Made by a program: the position numbers and the translations under genes
Origin: Isoetes taiwanensis
Lineage: Eukaryota; Streptophyta; Lycopodiopsida; Isoetales; Isoetaceae
DNA length: 64,000 bases
Direction: 5' to 3'
Assembly: GCA_021234155.1 (NCBI GenBank)
Contig: JAJEKV010000075.1
Span: 3,939,720-4,003,719 of the forward strand
Notes under the pieces: model-generated
Told to the model about the DNA's origin: nothing
The model's database searches: none
What the model saw: the letters and a program-made list of their open reading frames with translations, nothing else
Shown: one piece after another, positions 44,060 through 57,000 of the stretch
How the letters are laid out: each line of letters begins with the position of its first letter
How positions within the stretch are numbered: position 1 is the first letter of the stretch

Positions 44060-44590
44060 ATAATAGATTGACAATGCTAATAGAGACTGGCTAGTGTACC
44101 TGCCGAAAGCTTATCACCGGGATTAAAAAACCCCGCCCTTTCGGGTTTTCGAGGAAAAACCCTAGTGATAAGCCTTCGGCAAGGGGCTTGGACAAACGTA
44201 AGGCATAAAAATCGCTCCCAAAACCCACGAATGGAAAAGTCGAAACAGATGCCGCTCGCTAACCTGTACCTGCACATCACCAACAAAACAACAAGACAAA
44301 CCAAACCTCCCATAGTGGAGGGGCTGATTACGCGCGTGCCACGCGATAAAAATACAATAACAAAGAAGGGGGAGGGTGGGTTCAAAGAGAATAAGGTACC
44401 GGCGAGAGAGAAGAAGGGAAGCGCCGATGAGAAGTCGGGCAGCGTAAACGCCGCCTAAAATAGCGAACTCCCAACTGAACGGGCATGCGCCGCCCGCATG
44501 CATGCAAAACATGCATGCTCGTCCCATTCTAGAATGGCGATCCGATGTCTCGGATCGATGGGATTCTAGAATGGGACTCGCATGAAACCA
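44060..44590. repeat. Structured repeat of unknown class, copy 1
   Basis: Related to 57290-57725. Shared parts are a conserved 47-base loop closed by a 17-bp stem (44101-44181), a middle part with gccgatgagaag-like purines, and an end block tagaatggcgatccgatgtc followed by tcggatcgatg, itself a hairpin. No protein is supported; the open frames on the minus strand follow the repeat, not a gene. Confidence 0.65.
44101..44181. other. Stem-loop with conserved loop and variable stem
   Basis: Left arm TGCCGAAAGCTTATCAC, right arm GTGATAAGCCTTCGGCA: 16 of 17 positions pair. The loop runs CGGGATTAAAAAACC to GAGGAAAAACCCTA and contains an inner aaaaccc/gggtttt pairing. Confidence 0.85.
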
Positions 44591-44729
44591 ACAAACCGCC
44601 CGAATACCAAAGGACTTCCTTAACAAACTAGGATCGAGGACGAAGGTCACAGGATGAAGGCTAAAGGCCGAGAACGGATCGCATGAAAGAAATGCCAAAT
44701 TGGCCAAACCAGGCAGGAAGAAGCCCCTC

Positions 44730-44935
44730 CCCTGCCTGGAAACAATTCAAAGAGAATAAGGTACTGCTGAGAGAGAAGAGGAAGCGCCGATGAGAAGTCG
44801 AAGCAGAAACGCGCCTAAAATAGCGAACTCCCAACCAGAACGGGTATGCGCCGCCCGCATGCATGCAAAACATGCATGCTCGTCCCATTCTAGAATGGCG
44901 ATCCGATGTCTCGGATCGATGGGATTCTTTTTCTC
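44730..44935. repeat. Partial tandem copy of the structured repeat
   Basis: Repeats about 44380-44580 (from ttcaaagagaataaggta to cggatcgatgggattc) with roughly ten changes and small gaps. Confidence 0.85.
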
Positions 44936-45539
44936 ACCTGGTTACCTTTCAATTGTAACTATTTGATTATGCTTCTTTTCTAAATTTCAGTTTTGTTGTA
45001 GGATACGCCAGTGGATAAATAAGTCTTGAAACTAAAGTCCACCAAAAAAATGAAGTTGGAAAGATCATATACTTAAAACAGCACTGCAAATATCAATTTT
45101 TTCATGGTTCCAAGTTTCCATACCAACTTCATGACGAGGACAATGGTCGGTGTTATGTCTTCAAAATGTCCACAACAGGAGCTGGTTCTGGAGTGGAGCT
45201 CGTCAACGAGAATCGTCCGGGGAGGAGACTTAGAAGACTTTTGGGTCCATTTTGACCACGTAAAAACGACCTTTGTTGGGTGGACTACTTTAGCATGCCA
45301 TGTGTACGACCCTAGGTATATTTGTTTTCTTTCCACTTTTCAATGGCCATTTTAAAATATTAAAGCAATCTTTGGAAATGTTCAGTATGCGTTGTCTTCT
45401 TACAATAGCAACATGTGATATGAAAACCGGAGGACACGGAAGCTCGGATAAAGTTCGGAATAAGCTAAAATGCAGTCATGGTACTAAAGAACTCAACACC
45501 GCCAGTTCAAAGGGATTCATGGCGCATTTAAGCTCAAGC

Positions 45540-47136
45540 TAATTGAATGCCATTCGAAATGTGTTCAATGATGGCCAGCCCATGGAAGGAAAGGAACGTG
45601 GTTGTAAATTCCATTGGGAACAGTGTCTTCAAAGACACACAAATAAGTACATATCATAAGAACATAGACAAGAGCATTTGAATTTGTGCAGGGCCTGGAG
45701 ATCCGCACCCACTGCGGAAGATGCTGAAGTTGCTTTTCAGAATATTGTCAATTGGTGGCCTGGAAAAACTACCCCTTCAGACATAAGTTCCTTAGGTTCA
45801 TGGCTAGCATGGTGGCATCAAAGAGTGAGCAGATGGGGCAACTTTATGGAGGATGGAGTGAATCTAGCAACTGCAGCTCAAATCCCTAACACCAATCTAT
45901 CTGAATCTGTGCATGCTAGTTGGTTGGCATCAAGAGGGTATGTGAATAAATTATCCTTGTACGATCCTTGTATCTGACAGAAGCTGTGCTGCAAAGTGCA
46001 AAGTGCAAAGCCCATAGAGAACATAATTTTGTTGGAATAGGTCCAGGTATGGATACCTTGATGCGCAGAATGGGCACTTCAATGACTAGTAATGTTACCT
46101 GTCCGCCACGCTTGTGTCAACAAATGAACTTCGGCAGCTTTTACATAGTGGAATACTGACCCGCTCATGCCGGTTCAGGAGGAAATAATCAGACTATTCT
46201 AAAAAGGACCAGAGATAGCACAGAATATAGCAAGGATGTAGGTTCTGGTAGTCATCGTCCCGACAAGAGGGCCCATACTCGCTCTAGAGTTAGGGTAGAT
46301 GCTTCAGCAAAACGGAATATAATTTTTGATGATGCTACATATCTTGTACAGGAGTATGATATGCCGCCAGAGGATTGGGCTATCAGAAGAACAGAGCCTG
46401 GTAGTAAAATAAGATGTCAAGGTAGAATCAAGTCCAATGGTCGAAGATGCAATTCTGAAATTAATAGGGTAGTACAGAATCCACTATTGTACCAATGGTT
46501 CACTGGGCAAAGGAAAGCAAATGGTAGAGAGGTCACACAAAGGTTTTGGTTTTGTCCTCAAAATGTGCAGCATACCTACTATCCATTCTAGGGCATCATA
46601 GCCACACCTACTGGCCCAAATAGATTGGCACGTGGCAAAGGGTGTGAATATCACTAGTGCAGAGTTGGAAACATTGGAGAAAGGAAACTTTTCTATTAGA
46701 GGGATTAATCCAAGGAGCTCAATTCCCAATGTGACTAGTGTGAATTCTCCTACTGTTAACAGCTCTTCCCACTTCATGGAACATTTTGGGAAGCGCATGA
46801 ACAGACGAGGGAAGCTTTGTGTAGAAGCTGAAACAAAGCTTAATTAATCAAGCTTTACAACTAGAGTGTGATATTGAGTCCATAAAGGTCAATATCCACC
46901 ACACGGATGTTGAGTACCAGGTGCGTCGACCAGATGAGACTTATACAGTAAGGGTCTGCAAGCATCCCACATGCACATGCCCGGATTTCATGGTCAGAGA
47001 GCAGAAAAGGGTATATATTCCATGCAAACATCTGATGTACGTATTTGCGAAAGTCCTCAACCATGACCCTAGGTTTTTTTTGGACATCATTCAGCCTGTA
47101 TTGACAGAGGATGTTCTACATAGGCTCCTTCCTTGA
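45540..47136 (+). pseudogene. MULE-type transposase, broken, with C-terminal SWIM zinc finger
   Basis: Pieces in several frames: around 45545-45660 AIRNVFNDGQP and KFHWEQCLQRHTNKY, like the conserved region after the MULE catalytic core; 45678-45977 with WPGKTTPSDISSLGSWLAWW and NTNLSESVHASWLASRG; 45968-46150 continuing; 46361-46591 with a Cys-rich RCQGRIKSNGRRCNSE segment; and 46921-47136 with a SWIM finger, C-K-H-P-T-C-T-C then IPCKHLMYVFAK, matching the C-x-C-xn-C-x-H plan. SWIM fingers close many Mutator-like transposases. Stops and frame changes between pieces show it is dead. The catalytic Asp residues upstream (45100-45540) were not readable. Confidence 0.6.
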
Positions 47137-47394
47137 GGAAGAACGACAGTTTTTTGTACGCATCGTACAGATTTCATTCTGGCATATGTTCCTTCTGATA
47201 CATGTTACCAAAAAAATGGCAACTAAAACAATATGGCATAACAAAATATTCTAAGGAATATTCTCTTGTAAAACCCTCCAAGCCATCCACAAAAAAACCC
47301 TCCAAATAAAATTCCCCTACATAAGTTATTGTACTTCCACAGTACCTTATACCCATTGGAACCTCCACGTCCCCATTCTTTTAATTCCTGCAAA

Positions 47395-47560
47395 ACTCTA
47401 GAAACAGTTATGGATATCCACGTACTTCCACAGTACGATATATCCTTTGTACCTCCATGGTACGTTATTATCTTTCGTACTTCTACAGTACTACTTAATT
47501 GTATCGCCACCACGATACAGTGTATCTCCAAGATACAGATGTAACTTTGTCAAGCCAATT
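47395..47560. repeat. Dispersed repeat of short GTAC hairpins, copy 1
   Basis: Consecutive small palindromic phrases such as gtacctccatggtac, gtacttctacagtac and gatacagtgtatc. The same series in the same order lies at 59835-59990 with compensating drift. Confidence 0.75.
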
Positions 47561-47569
47561 GTGTTGCAA

Positions 47570-47720
47570 TCACAATTACTAATCTTCCAAGAAGTTACAT
47601 CTTATGCTCTCTTGTTCAAGCCGATTGTGCTGCAGACACAACCACTAATCTACCAAGAGGCATTCCCTATCTAGTATACCATGTTCAAGCCGGCTACGTT
47701 GCAATCGTAGTCACTAATCT
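47570..47720. repeat. Short tandem repeat beside the GTAC hairpins
   Basis: The phrase gttcaagccgattgtgctgcagacacaa and variants, with actaatcta-ccaagag, repeats three times at about 66-bp spacing. Confidence 0.75.
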
Positions 47721-48436
47721 ACCATGGATATACACAGCAAAAGTATCTATTCTTTATTTCAAATAAAGAAATTCAACTTAGGAACTTTACCCATAAGCCT
47801 GTCCCATAGAAAACAATTTGAGATTCCACATCCAAATTTTTGCGCCCATATCCTTGACAGCTTGTACGTAAAGTTTCCTCCCCAATGCTTAACACTATGC
47901 AAACCTGCAAATAAGGTCAAGCGTTAATATAATTGACTTCCCAAGCCAAATATTTATACCACAGCCAACCGGCCTCCCAGATCACCACGATCTGACTCTG
48001 CAATCCCAAGCAAGAGGCTTTTATTTATTCCATAATCCCCAAAGGATTATAGAAATTTCCCCAATAATCCGAACTCGTTCGCAACAAGTTGGTCCATATA
48101 CTTCGAGCATTCCCCACGGAAGCACCAAATTTAATCTGCTACTGATGCCCCAGCCTCATTTGTAGCAGTAGTCACCAAATCCAATGTATCGGAATAATAT
48201 GCTTATTCATCAGACACAAGATCTTTGTCCCAGACTTTCACAAATCCTTCGGCTCTAGAATTCCACTTTGGACGCCACACTCCAAGATTCACCTGTTTAC
48301 CCATATACTTCGCCCTTAACACTTCTTTGACGAAGTTAAACCCATCTATACTTGCAGCACAAGCTTGCAAGGTTCTTGGTATTTCGCAGCCTTGATGTTC
48401 CCATAGCCCATAGATTCCCAGAAGAATCGCAACTTC

Positions 48437-48448
48437 GCTCTGATACCA
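48437..48448 (-). other. tRNA-Met primer-binding site of another LTR element
   Basis: The minus strand reads TGGTATCAGAGC, the standard primer-binding site complementary to the initiator tRNA-Met 3' end. It follows an LTR-like end (ttgca) by three bases. The LTR would therefore extend rightwards from about 48452 and the interior leftwards. No gag or pol was found in the interior (47720-48430), so this is a small or truncated element. Confidence 0.6.
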
Positions 48449-48988
48449 CGATGCAATTTATTGCTTATGGGAAGCTAAACAACTGAACAATAGCATCTCA
48501 TTTGAAGAACAAGATCCAAGAGCATCATATATATATCAGATAAATACATTGACGTTTAACCACCCGGTCCACAGGGTTATGGCAATCAATGAGCAACTGG
48601 CTTGGCAAACAATCTCTAGCTACTCCACGTAGCTCTTGAGCAAACTGATAATCCACTTACCAGATAAGAAGGAACATCTTCAGGACAAAAACATAATGGC
48701 CGCTGACAAGAGGATCTCATCAGACAAATCATGGATCTCCTGGCTATCGAATGGGTCAGCCTTCATCTAAGCTGATTGACCGCTCCTCTTCCACAGAAAG
48801 GATGCAGATCTATTATGCTTTGCTGGGAAGCAGGAATCGGACACCAAATAGATAATCGGCTACTCCTGCATCCTTCCAGATTTTCTGTATCTTCTTCTCA
48901 ATCTTCTACAGGCTTGTAGATCTGTTGCCGTAATCAATCCGCTGAGCAATTCTGTGTTCCGGATGCCGGAATGATCACCCATCGTCCT

Positions 48989-49085
48989 TCTTTGTATCTA
49001 AGTTCCACTGTTCATCGCCTAAAAGACACTATTCATGTCCACCCATCTGTTTCCTGTCGCCCATCTGTCCCTTCCCTGTTACAGG
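48989..49085. repeat. Dispersed repeat, copy 2 (pair with 33335-33430)
   Basis: Begins tctttgtatctaagttccac and ends cccatctgtcccttccctg. Differences from copy 1 are a single base (attg/atcg) and a small change near the end. Confidence 0.75.
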
Positions 49086-49469
49086 TCGGTGCCTTATATA
49101 ATATCCTTGGCTTTGAGAAAAAGGTAAGCTCCCGTAATATCCATTCACCCTTTTATTTCATATAAAGGTCTATCGTTTTATAAGGTTACCTTATAAATGA
49201 AATCTTAGCCCTTTTATCCATAAATAGTCATGCCCCTTTTTGTTATCCCCACGACCCATCTTTGGGTTGCATCCTTAGCCCCAATAAAGTCAATGGTCCT
49301 TTATTGTTCAATAGTTCATAACTATGCCCATGTCTCATAATAATGTTCCTTGCCCATATAACACTAGGAACAATTAGAGATGTTTGCACAACTTTGCCAT
49401 ACTTTTGCCATGCCCCCATAACCCTGGCGCCGTGGACCACTCCCCCGTGCTTGACCCTGTATCACTTTC

Positions 49470-49708
49470 GGGAGTTCATGGACATTTTTGTTATCATCTA
49501 TTTGGATGATATTTTTATTTATTCTAAGACTCTCAAAGAACATGAGAGGCATATTCGACAGGTCCTTCAAAAGCTTCGTGAGCATGGGTTATATGCCAAA
49601 CTTGAAAAGTGTCAGTTCAAGAAGGATATTATAGAGTTTCTTGGCTATCATATCGCTCCACATAGAGTCTCTATGGATCCAGAAAAGGTCAGAACTGTTT
49701 TGGAGTGA
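49470..49708 (+). pseudogene. Ty3/gypsy reverse transcriptase fragment
   Basis: About 80 residues from FREFMDIFVIIYLDDIFIYS, with the YLDD catalytic motif, through HIRQVLQKLREHGLYAKLEK and EFLGYHIA to DPEKVRTVLE, where it stops. Clearly RT palm to thumb, but a different lineage from the element at 38 kb (YLDD and different flanking residues). Both ends are truncated. Confidence 0.85.
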
Positions 49709-49709
49709 G

Positions 49710-52225
49710 GCAGTGTGCACTAATATGAATGAACACAATTGTTTTATGCCTCTTCGTGAGCAAATGTGATAACATGTACCGGTGCGGGCCATGGGCAAGT
49801 GTGGGATTAATCTAGCTTTTTATAGTATGCATGAACCTTACCAAACCGTACCAAGGAAGCATGTATCGAGATATTGCTTTAGGTTATTATGATCTTTATT
49901 CTGCACCTATACACATTCTTGCTCTTGGACATTCCATCTGGAGAACCAATCTGCACGTTTCACCTTCCAACAGGCTTTAATACAGTGTATGGAGGCCACA
50001 TTTAGAAGTCGAATGTCTCCCATGTCCACCACCTCCCATGTCCAAAGTAGTACGTTGGAGGGGCAAGAATCTTGTTTCTTAGAGAATAATTGGGTACGAA
50101 ACCCTGAACTCGACTCTAAGAGCCCAAGTTAGAAATCCTCCCAAGTGCAAAGGGATATCACTAGGCCCCATACCCTGAAGAAGTATACTTCATAGGACCA
50201 ATCATAGAGCTCTACATGGATATCACTGGCCCCCATGTTTCTACTCTTCATACCTCTAGATCAGGAAAAGATCCAGTATTCATCTAAGAAAAAGGCACCT
50301 TAGAGTTAACAGTCTTTCAATCATTAGGGTGCTTGTGTTGATCTGAACCTCATGTGTGATCTTAGTTGGAAAATAGTAGATAAACTTAAGGATGCATTTA
50401 AAATCATTGCAAATTCAATATTTTTTGTGACCAGACTGGGACTAAATAATATATGATAAAGAAGGCAATTATATATAAACACCCCAAGATAGATAAACAA
50501 AAATAGTCAGTCAATGGATATTATGCCATTTTTTGTCGATTAAGAAAACTTTAAACCTTATAAGGAAAATAATGGAAGTTAAATTTACACAGCAAATACA
50601 GTCCGTTAAATTCATTATCTAGGCAGACGCGTTTTATGTTGAAAAATAGTAGGAACTTATTACAAACATACCTTGGTGTAAATAATCAAAACAATTGCAC
50701 TTCTTGTTGTATGTCCCAGATACATGTAAAAAGGTCAAGGAATTGTCAAAGCCTTATACAAAAAAGTGCTAGGAAGTGATTTGCCACTGAGAAGACCAAA
50801 GTCAGGATGATGCTTTTCCAAGATGGCAAAACAATAACATGTTACAAAAAAGCATCGTGTGGATGTCCATGATCACATTTACGTCCTAGTAGATATATAT
50901 CACCAATTATATAGGTCTAATTATGGATATATCTAATGCAGAACTAAATTAGACTTACTTATAGAGAAGGCTAAGATCTTTAAAGCTAAAAAATGATTAA
51001 CTTGCACAGCCACATCAAAAAAAGAAGAACCTATTGTGATTTGAAAACTATTCAAATTGGAGTCTCCATTTGAGTTGAAAGATGCATCCATTTCCTATTA
51101 TATCTGCGAAGCAAAGCCACTGATTTAGGCCAATAGCTTTCTTATCACGACCAACTGCTTACCCTAGACCTTACCTTACCAATCGCTCCAGAAAGTAGAA
51201 GTGTGGACATGGAACGATAAGGCAAATGTTGCCGTTTAGAAAAATATTATTTAGGCCCCAAACCTCTTCAATAGGACAAGTTGTTTCATGTATATGTTGA
51301 TGTTCGAGCATTTGCTACTGTGCAGTATTGGTTATGAGCTTTCAAACAATCAAGACAAACCAATCTGGTTTGCTAGTATGAAGTTCAATTCTCAAAACAA
51401 CATTATTCTGCCATGAAGCATGGAAGTCTTATAACTCATTTTCTACATGCAGAGGTTCAGATAGTATATTTTGGATAGCAAAAGCAAGTTTTCCATAGAA
51501 CATCAAGCTCTCCCATTTGATCAAAAGTCCAGCCCCACAAGCTTACTTTTGGGATGGGTGCTTCTTCTTAGGGAATTCGTCTCTTTGATATCATCCATAA
51601 CTTGGTAAATCATACATTGTCCCTTACTATCTCTTGAAGTACTCAAAAGACATGTTTACTTTCCCAGATGCTCTTGCTCACAGTGTATTGGTATGAGGAT
51701 TATTACCAGTTCCTTCTCAAAATCCAACTTCCACCCCCCGATCTTCATAGTCCCCAATTAAGAAGCACATCAAAGAGGAACAATATGTTCCGGTGTTCAA
51801 GTTTATACTATGGTTGGTAGATACTTATACAAGCATTGCAAGGCCAATATTATTCGAAGATATGTTCTCCCTCATGAGATACATTCCACATGCATGCTAA
51901 TGCACTTATTTTCTTGGTTGAGAGACGAGGCCATCTGCTGTTGAGGAAGATACATTCTATTTTGGAACAAGCACATGAAGGTCCTAGTCGAAGGCATTTT
52001 GGTAGATCGGCCTTTTAAAGTTTACATTACAATCATAAAGAAGGCCAGAGAAGAAAGATATCCCAAACTGGAAAAACATGCTATTGCACTTATTTTCTTG
52101 GGTGAGAGACGAGGCCATCTGCTGCTTAAAAGTTCACAACTTAGTGTTCACAAAGCAGTGCTCAGTTTTAACCTAAAGCAAACTTCATTTCAATGCATAC
52201 TATGCAAAGAGTGAAATTCTAGTTT
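49710..52225. other. No supported gene
   Basis: About 2.5 kb of AT-rich sequence. The phrase cacttattttcttggttgag with agacgaggccatctgctg occurs twice (about 51905 and 52085), a small duplication. A 79-residue frame at 51975-52214 spans the second copy; I do not recognise it. Confidence 0.4.
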
Positions 52226-52227
52226 TT

Positions 52228-52345
52228 TCTTTTTTATTACAACACACGACTAGTCATTCCAATCAATGGTGTCTAAGGGGTTTCGAACTTAGGTGGAATA
52301 CACCCCAATCGAAAAGGCTAACTATTAGGCCACCACCATGACAAA
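52228..52345 (-). mobile_element. tRNA-derived SINE-like element
   Basis: On the minus strand, GTGGTGGCCTAATAGTTAGC (box A-like) is followed by AGTTCGAAACCCC (box B-like) at normal tRNA spacing. After a short unrelated body it ends in GTTGTAATAAAAAAG. Confidence 0.7.
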
Positions 52346-52349
52346 CAAT

Positions 52350-53572
52350 ATTTGGCTCTTATTTCCATTGTGTATTCATATTTGAATGAAAGACTTAAGT
52401 TTGAGGGAGAGGTACTAATGTCTCTTAATCTTGATAACAATCTGTCAAACTTGTGTGCATGACCAAGTCTTACCAGAGAAGGTAACTAATAGACAGGAAG
52501 GTTCAAAGAGGAATGTCGTCAAGTATTCTAGCAAGGTATTTTCTTTGCGGGGCCGGGGGGAGGGGGTGGTATTTTATTACGATTTTTGGACGAACAAGTT
52601 AGGTTGATTATAAAAGAATGCCACAACAGTATGTGGCCATTTTTATGCAAATGCCATTGCTAAGAAACTGTTACGAGCAAACTACTTTTGTCCTATTCTT
52701 CTCTTCAAATCAAATGCATGTAAAAATTAAATTGCTAAGAAACTGTATGACATACGTAAAATCAAATTTTTTGTTAAAAGCCAAGCCCAATTAAATACAT
52801 GGCATGTTTAGGCAGATGTTCAGCCCAGAAAATGATTATGCCAAAATCGATATCACACGATTTTTTTTTTAAACCTTCCACGTCATCTGCCATGCAAGAA
52901 GCAATAACCACAGCAGTGGCGATTTTTTATCAAAGCTGCCTTCATCAATCATAATCCTTCTGATTTCTTCTGTTCTTCATAGAAATTAAATCAGCTCATA
53001 CTAAAATCTTGATCGAAACAGTTTTTCGCTCATGTATAACCCAAAAGCCCTAATTCCAATTACTCCAAATTTGAAGGAAATCGCAGTTCCAGGATTTTAA
53101 AACTCATCGCAATTACATGTTTAAAAAATTCAAATTCAATCTACTTCGAATACCATCTAGGTCGAAATTGATTTATGCTCATATAGAAGCCAAAAACTCA
53201 TCGCGATTACATGTTTAAAAAATTCAAATTCAATCTACTTCGAATACCATCTGATTTATGCTCATATAGAAGCCAAAAGCCCCATCACCGTTAACCCAAA
53301 TTTGATCAAAATCAGAGTTTCAGAGTTTAAAAAACATGTTGACGATTTTGATTCATTCAAAAATTTCGATCCATCATTTTGAAAGCTTTTGGTAGGCAAT
53401 ATCACCTGTCCAAAAATCTCAAGGTGCCAAAGCGCTACTATATCATTGGCATTGTAAGTGTGATAGGGTTAGTGCCTAAACAATCACCATGGCATAAAAT
53501 CATTGCTATTATTTATGATTTTCTTAGTTTAGACCTTAGTGTGATTTCGCCATTAGTTTTTATATGATTTAA
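52350..53572. other. Non-coding, one small tandem duplication
   Basis: A ~95-bp unit (aaaactcatcgcaattacat through ttcgaataccatct and gctcatatagaagcc) is duplicated at 53098-53275. A poly-T and a G-rich run lie at about 52550-52870. No gene is seen. Confidence 0.55.
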
Positions 53573-54446
53573 AAAAGGGAAATTTCTAAAATTGCCCCTA
53601 TATTTCCTAGAAATTATGAATATACCCTTGTATTTATTTTAATTGTTAAAATGCCCTTACGTCACATACAACTAAATACGAAAACAGGATTTTCCACATC
53701 GTTCTTTGTCTTCGGATCTGCGAAGCAGGGGCGTGAATGATTCAATGCAGATCTACTTGTTGCTCTCACAAGCATCATTACCATCTTGCCAAGATAAGGA
53801 TGATGCAACAATTATTCAGTTCGCATCTTTTAAACATTCAGTTTGATTTGCTGTAGTCCCTTCCGAAGCCCTTTGCAGCCAATGTTTCTGTAAGAAATGG
53901 AGGCATTGTGAATGTTGTTATCCCTGGTTGCAAGCAGAAACAGATTGTATGGGGACGTTATTCAAATAATCAAGCTAGTTTTGATGCGGGATGGAGTGAT
54001 TTCTGTTTGTTGCATCGTATAAAAGAGGAACTGAATAAGTGCAACAATATTAAGTGATAAATCCATTACCATCTTGCAAAATAAGGATGATGAAATTATT
54101 GAGACAGAACGTTTCCTTATTCCACTTTTCGTTTTCACATGCAGCATCATACCCAAATCACCGAAATGCTAAAGCCACAGAAAAATATTCACCGAAAAAA
54201 GGCAACAAATCCTCATCTTCATGGGCAAGGCATTTTATGATGAGATCCTTCTCAATGGGACTGATATAGCAAGAATTCGTGGCCTGATTTGAAAGAGCAT
54301 TCCATGTACGACTGAATTGAGAGGGGTCGCAGGCACAAAACAACAGAACAGGGGCATTTTGATAATTTATTAAAATAAAGGGACATTTTAACAATTTCAC
54401 CAAAATACAAGGGCATTTTTATAATTTGCCCTTTAAAAAAAGACAT
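53573..54446. mobile_element. MITE-like foldback element
   Basis: The left end (aaaaaagggaaatttctaaa, then cccttgtatttattttaatt and gttaaaatgccctt) is matched by the reverse complement of 54346-54446 over about 90 bases with moderate divergence. The interior shows no transposase. Short repeats of the tgttaaaatgccctt type in both arms are typical of such foldbacks. Confidence 0.65.
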
Positions 54447-54449
54447 GAC

Positions 54450-55346
54450 TTGGTAGTGATTTCAACATAAAGTCCTTTTTAATGCAATGACACTTTTTAT
54501 TATATGAAATTTTACTTTCAACTAATTGCATACTATGAAACTCTTGAGATATTCGTTGGGTTTAACTGTTGCCTGATTCCTTATGATCCTGAATTCAATA
54601 AAAAATAACAAATATTTACATAATTCAGTTTCCACTCAGGGTTCTATAATTATGAATATAAGAAACACAATTAGAGGTTAGATCAAAATATGACTGTGTA
54701 AACATTCAATATCCCTACAAAATACTATTCTTTCAGAACTGTTACACGTGCTCTAATATTTTGTCAAAGTACTTTTGCTGATAGAATTCTTTCTATACAA
54801 ACACGCCAAAAACAATTGCCCACAAGGTACAATTGTATTTACAACGAAAGACATCTCCTCCTGCTCCGTCCATTTGACCTTCCAAAAGTAATAAAAAATA
54901 GATTGCGTAAAGTCCTGATCTGTTGGGTTGGATATACCTTTATTTTCATCACATGGGTCGTACATAATTTCGTTTGCCTCCTGACAAACATTTAACACTT
55001 CCAGCCTTCAAAACGTGTGGAAGACAATTCTGATTTCCGTCGATAGGACTGAGCCAGAGGTCCAGATATTTCACAATCTTGTTTCTTGATGCCAATGAAC
55101 ATGCACTAAAAATCACTTGCTAACAACAAAAATCATCAGCACTGCATTTGCATACAGGAAACAACACAGCTAAAAAAAGAATGTAAAATAAAATTGATTT
55201 CAGCTTTCTTTCAATGATGGCATGCAAAGAATTTACAAGGCTTCTTTGTTTCCTATCCTCAAATATACAAGCATGATTACACCTGGAGAATAATCATGGA
55301 AATGCTTTCATGCATCCTCATCATCCTCACAACAATGAAAATGCAA
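54450..55346. other. No gene seen upstream of the NC2-alpha stop codon
   Basis: About 0.9 kb of AT-rich sequence. The right end is the probable 3' untranslated region of the NC2-alpha gene (minus strand). Confidence 0.4.
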
Positions 55347-56689
55347 TCACGCATCCTCGTCATCCTCGCAATCATAGTCATCTTCATCTTGAACATGTCT
55401 TTCTGGATTAAGATGCAATTGCACTGCCCCTATATCTACATGGTCCCCGCCTTCATGGGACCAATCTAAAGGTTGTGACTCTTCTTTAGCCTCCACTTGT
55501 GGGGCTGCTACATCACCATTTTCATCTAAGTCCATGTTAAGGTCAAAATCTCTTGGCTGAGGCCTAGTTAATTCTTTAGTCTCTAATTCCTCTGCTTGTT
55601 GCTTTGGACTACCATTTCCTAGATTGGAGTCGAATCTGTCATTTCTATCAGAGCCAAAATCTAAGTCTGCATCTTCATACTTATCTTCAGTAAGTTCTGC
55701 TCTACGACTTCTACCGCCTCTACCTCTACCTCTTCCTCTGCCCCTGCCAGATGGGTGTGATATTGTTTCCTGCAAGCACAGAATATAAAAGTTAAGCTTA
55801 AATAGATAATAAAGTAAACAAAAGATGTGCACAGACAGACAAATACACGTACTGCTTTCGGACGTTTTACATCTTCATCAGAATCATTATCACCATCAGA
55901 GACTTTTCTGTTGCAACAACATCAAAAATATTTCACTTGTTAGACCATTCTATATATTAACCCAGCAAAGATACATGCTGTATTTGACTTTCCAATACCT
56001 TCTTCTGCCTCCATTTCGTTCTTCATCTCCAGTTTCTGCTCCAATATCAGGAACCTTTGAGACTATTTCTTGTAAGAAATCGAAAACGCTATTTGTCTGT
56101 ACACACTGTTTCCTGAGAAAAGAAATATGCAAGACATAATAAACTAAGTACAAAGGTCCAACATCCACTAAAGATGATTTTTGCACCATACTTACAGGTG
56201 CAAGGCGCTCAAAGTCTTTGCCCCTCTCCTCAGCGTTATTTCGTATGTCTTATCACAAAGGTCCTGAAGAAACAACTCCAGAGCTTTGGCTGCAAACATT
56301 AAGGTATTAATTTTTTTACTTAACCATTAAAAAGTTCAGCTGCTAACCTAACAACTGGAAAGCTGCTTTGCTTACATATTAATATAGGTGTTGCTAATGC
56401 TATTTTTCCCACCTCCTCGTCGGCTTGCATGATCTTCTTTATGCGAGCCTGTAGTTTTTCAACACTCAGTTCAAGATCTTTCAATTCTAAACTATGATCT
56501 GAACGCAAATACAAATAAATCAACATGCATGACTCAATCTTTAAGCAGATAACAACACAGCCTACCAGAAAAAATATTCGATGACAAAAAAAATCAAAAT
56601 AAGGGCAAGAAACATCAAGTTTTTCCGAAAAAACAAACAAAGAAAAGAAATCTTACAGCGGGAAAACGCGTATCCAATTTTTTCCTCAT
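55347..56689 (-). CDS. NC2-alpha / DRAP1 (Dr1-associated corepressor), six coding exons
   Basis: Negative cofactor 2 alpha subunit, a histone-fold protein that pairs with Dr1 (NC2-beta) and represses TFIID-dependent Pol II initiation. Coding exons: 56689-56657 (MRKKLDTRFPA), 56448-56376, 56289-56196, 56112-55999, 55907-55853 and 55769-55347. All splice sites are GT-AG and the joined frame is 264 codons with stop (263 residues). Residues 1-85 form the H2A-like histone fold: ARIKKIMQADEEVGKIA, KALELFLQDLCDKTYEITL, RGAKTLSALHLKQCV, then FDFLQEIVSKVPDIG. A charged region follows (KVSDGDNDSDEDVKRPK), then an Arg-Gly run and an acidic C-terminus with DFDLNMDLDENGD, an EAR-like repression motif. No break was seen; this looks like a working single-copy gene. 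Confidence 0.95.
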
Positions 56690-57000
56690 ATTTTAGTCGC
56701 CGGAACAGCCAGGTAGAAAGATTTGTTTCAAAAACTTCAAGCGGCAAGGCGGAGGGCAACAGAGTTTCAAAAAGACTCACAAAAACGGCAAAAATCGGTG
56801 AATCCAAGCTCCTAAAAGCTCACCCAACAAAAAGGCAGCCCCAAAAAGCTCCAAAACGCCATAGCCGCGCGCGCCATAGCCCGAGCCTCCGCCCCTCTCC
56901 TTCCATACACCAAAGGGACGACCAGCCTTTCGACGCCATCCAATAGGATAATGACACGTCAGCTAAGAGCTTTAACAGTGCTTTCCAGGAACTAGTTATC
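56690..57000 (-). promoter_or_regulatory. 5' untranslated and promoter side of NC2-alpha
   Basis: The ~300 bases upstream of the start codon are richer in C (minus strand G) than their surroundings, with a gccatagccgcgcgcgccatagcc stretch. No clear TATA box could be placed, which is common for housekeeping plant genes. Confidence 0.35.

Noticed and set aside
44386-44460. Hammerhead ribozyme, as in plant retrozymes (gccgatgagaag)
   Set aside because: The invariant CTGATGA and GAAA core boxes are not both present at suitable spacing.
44077-44707. Minus-strand open frames of 102 and 181 residues
   Set aside because: They follow the structured repeat and its hairpins, share no conserved protein pattern with the related copy at 57.3 kb, and change frame between copies.
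54753-54998. 81-residue minus-strand frame downstream of NC2-alpha
   Set aside because: AT-rich, no conserved pattern, no plausible start context or splice link to the neighbouring gene.
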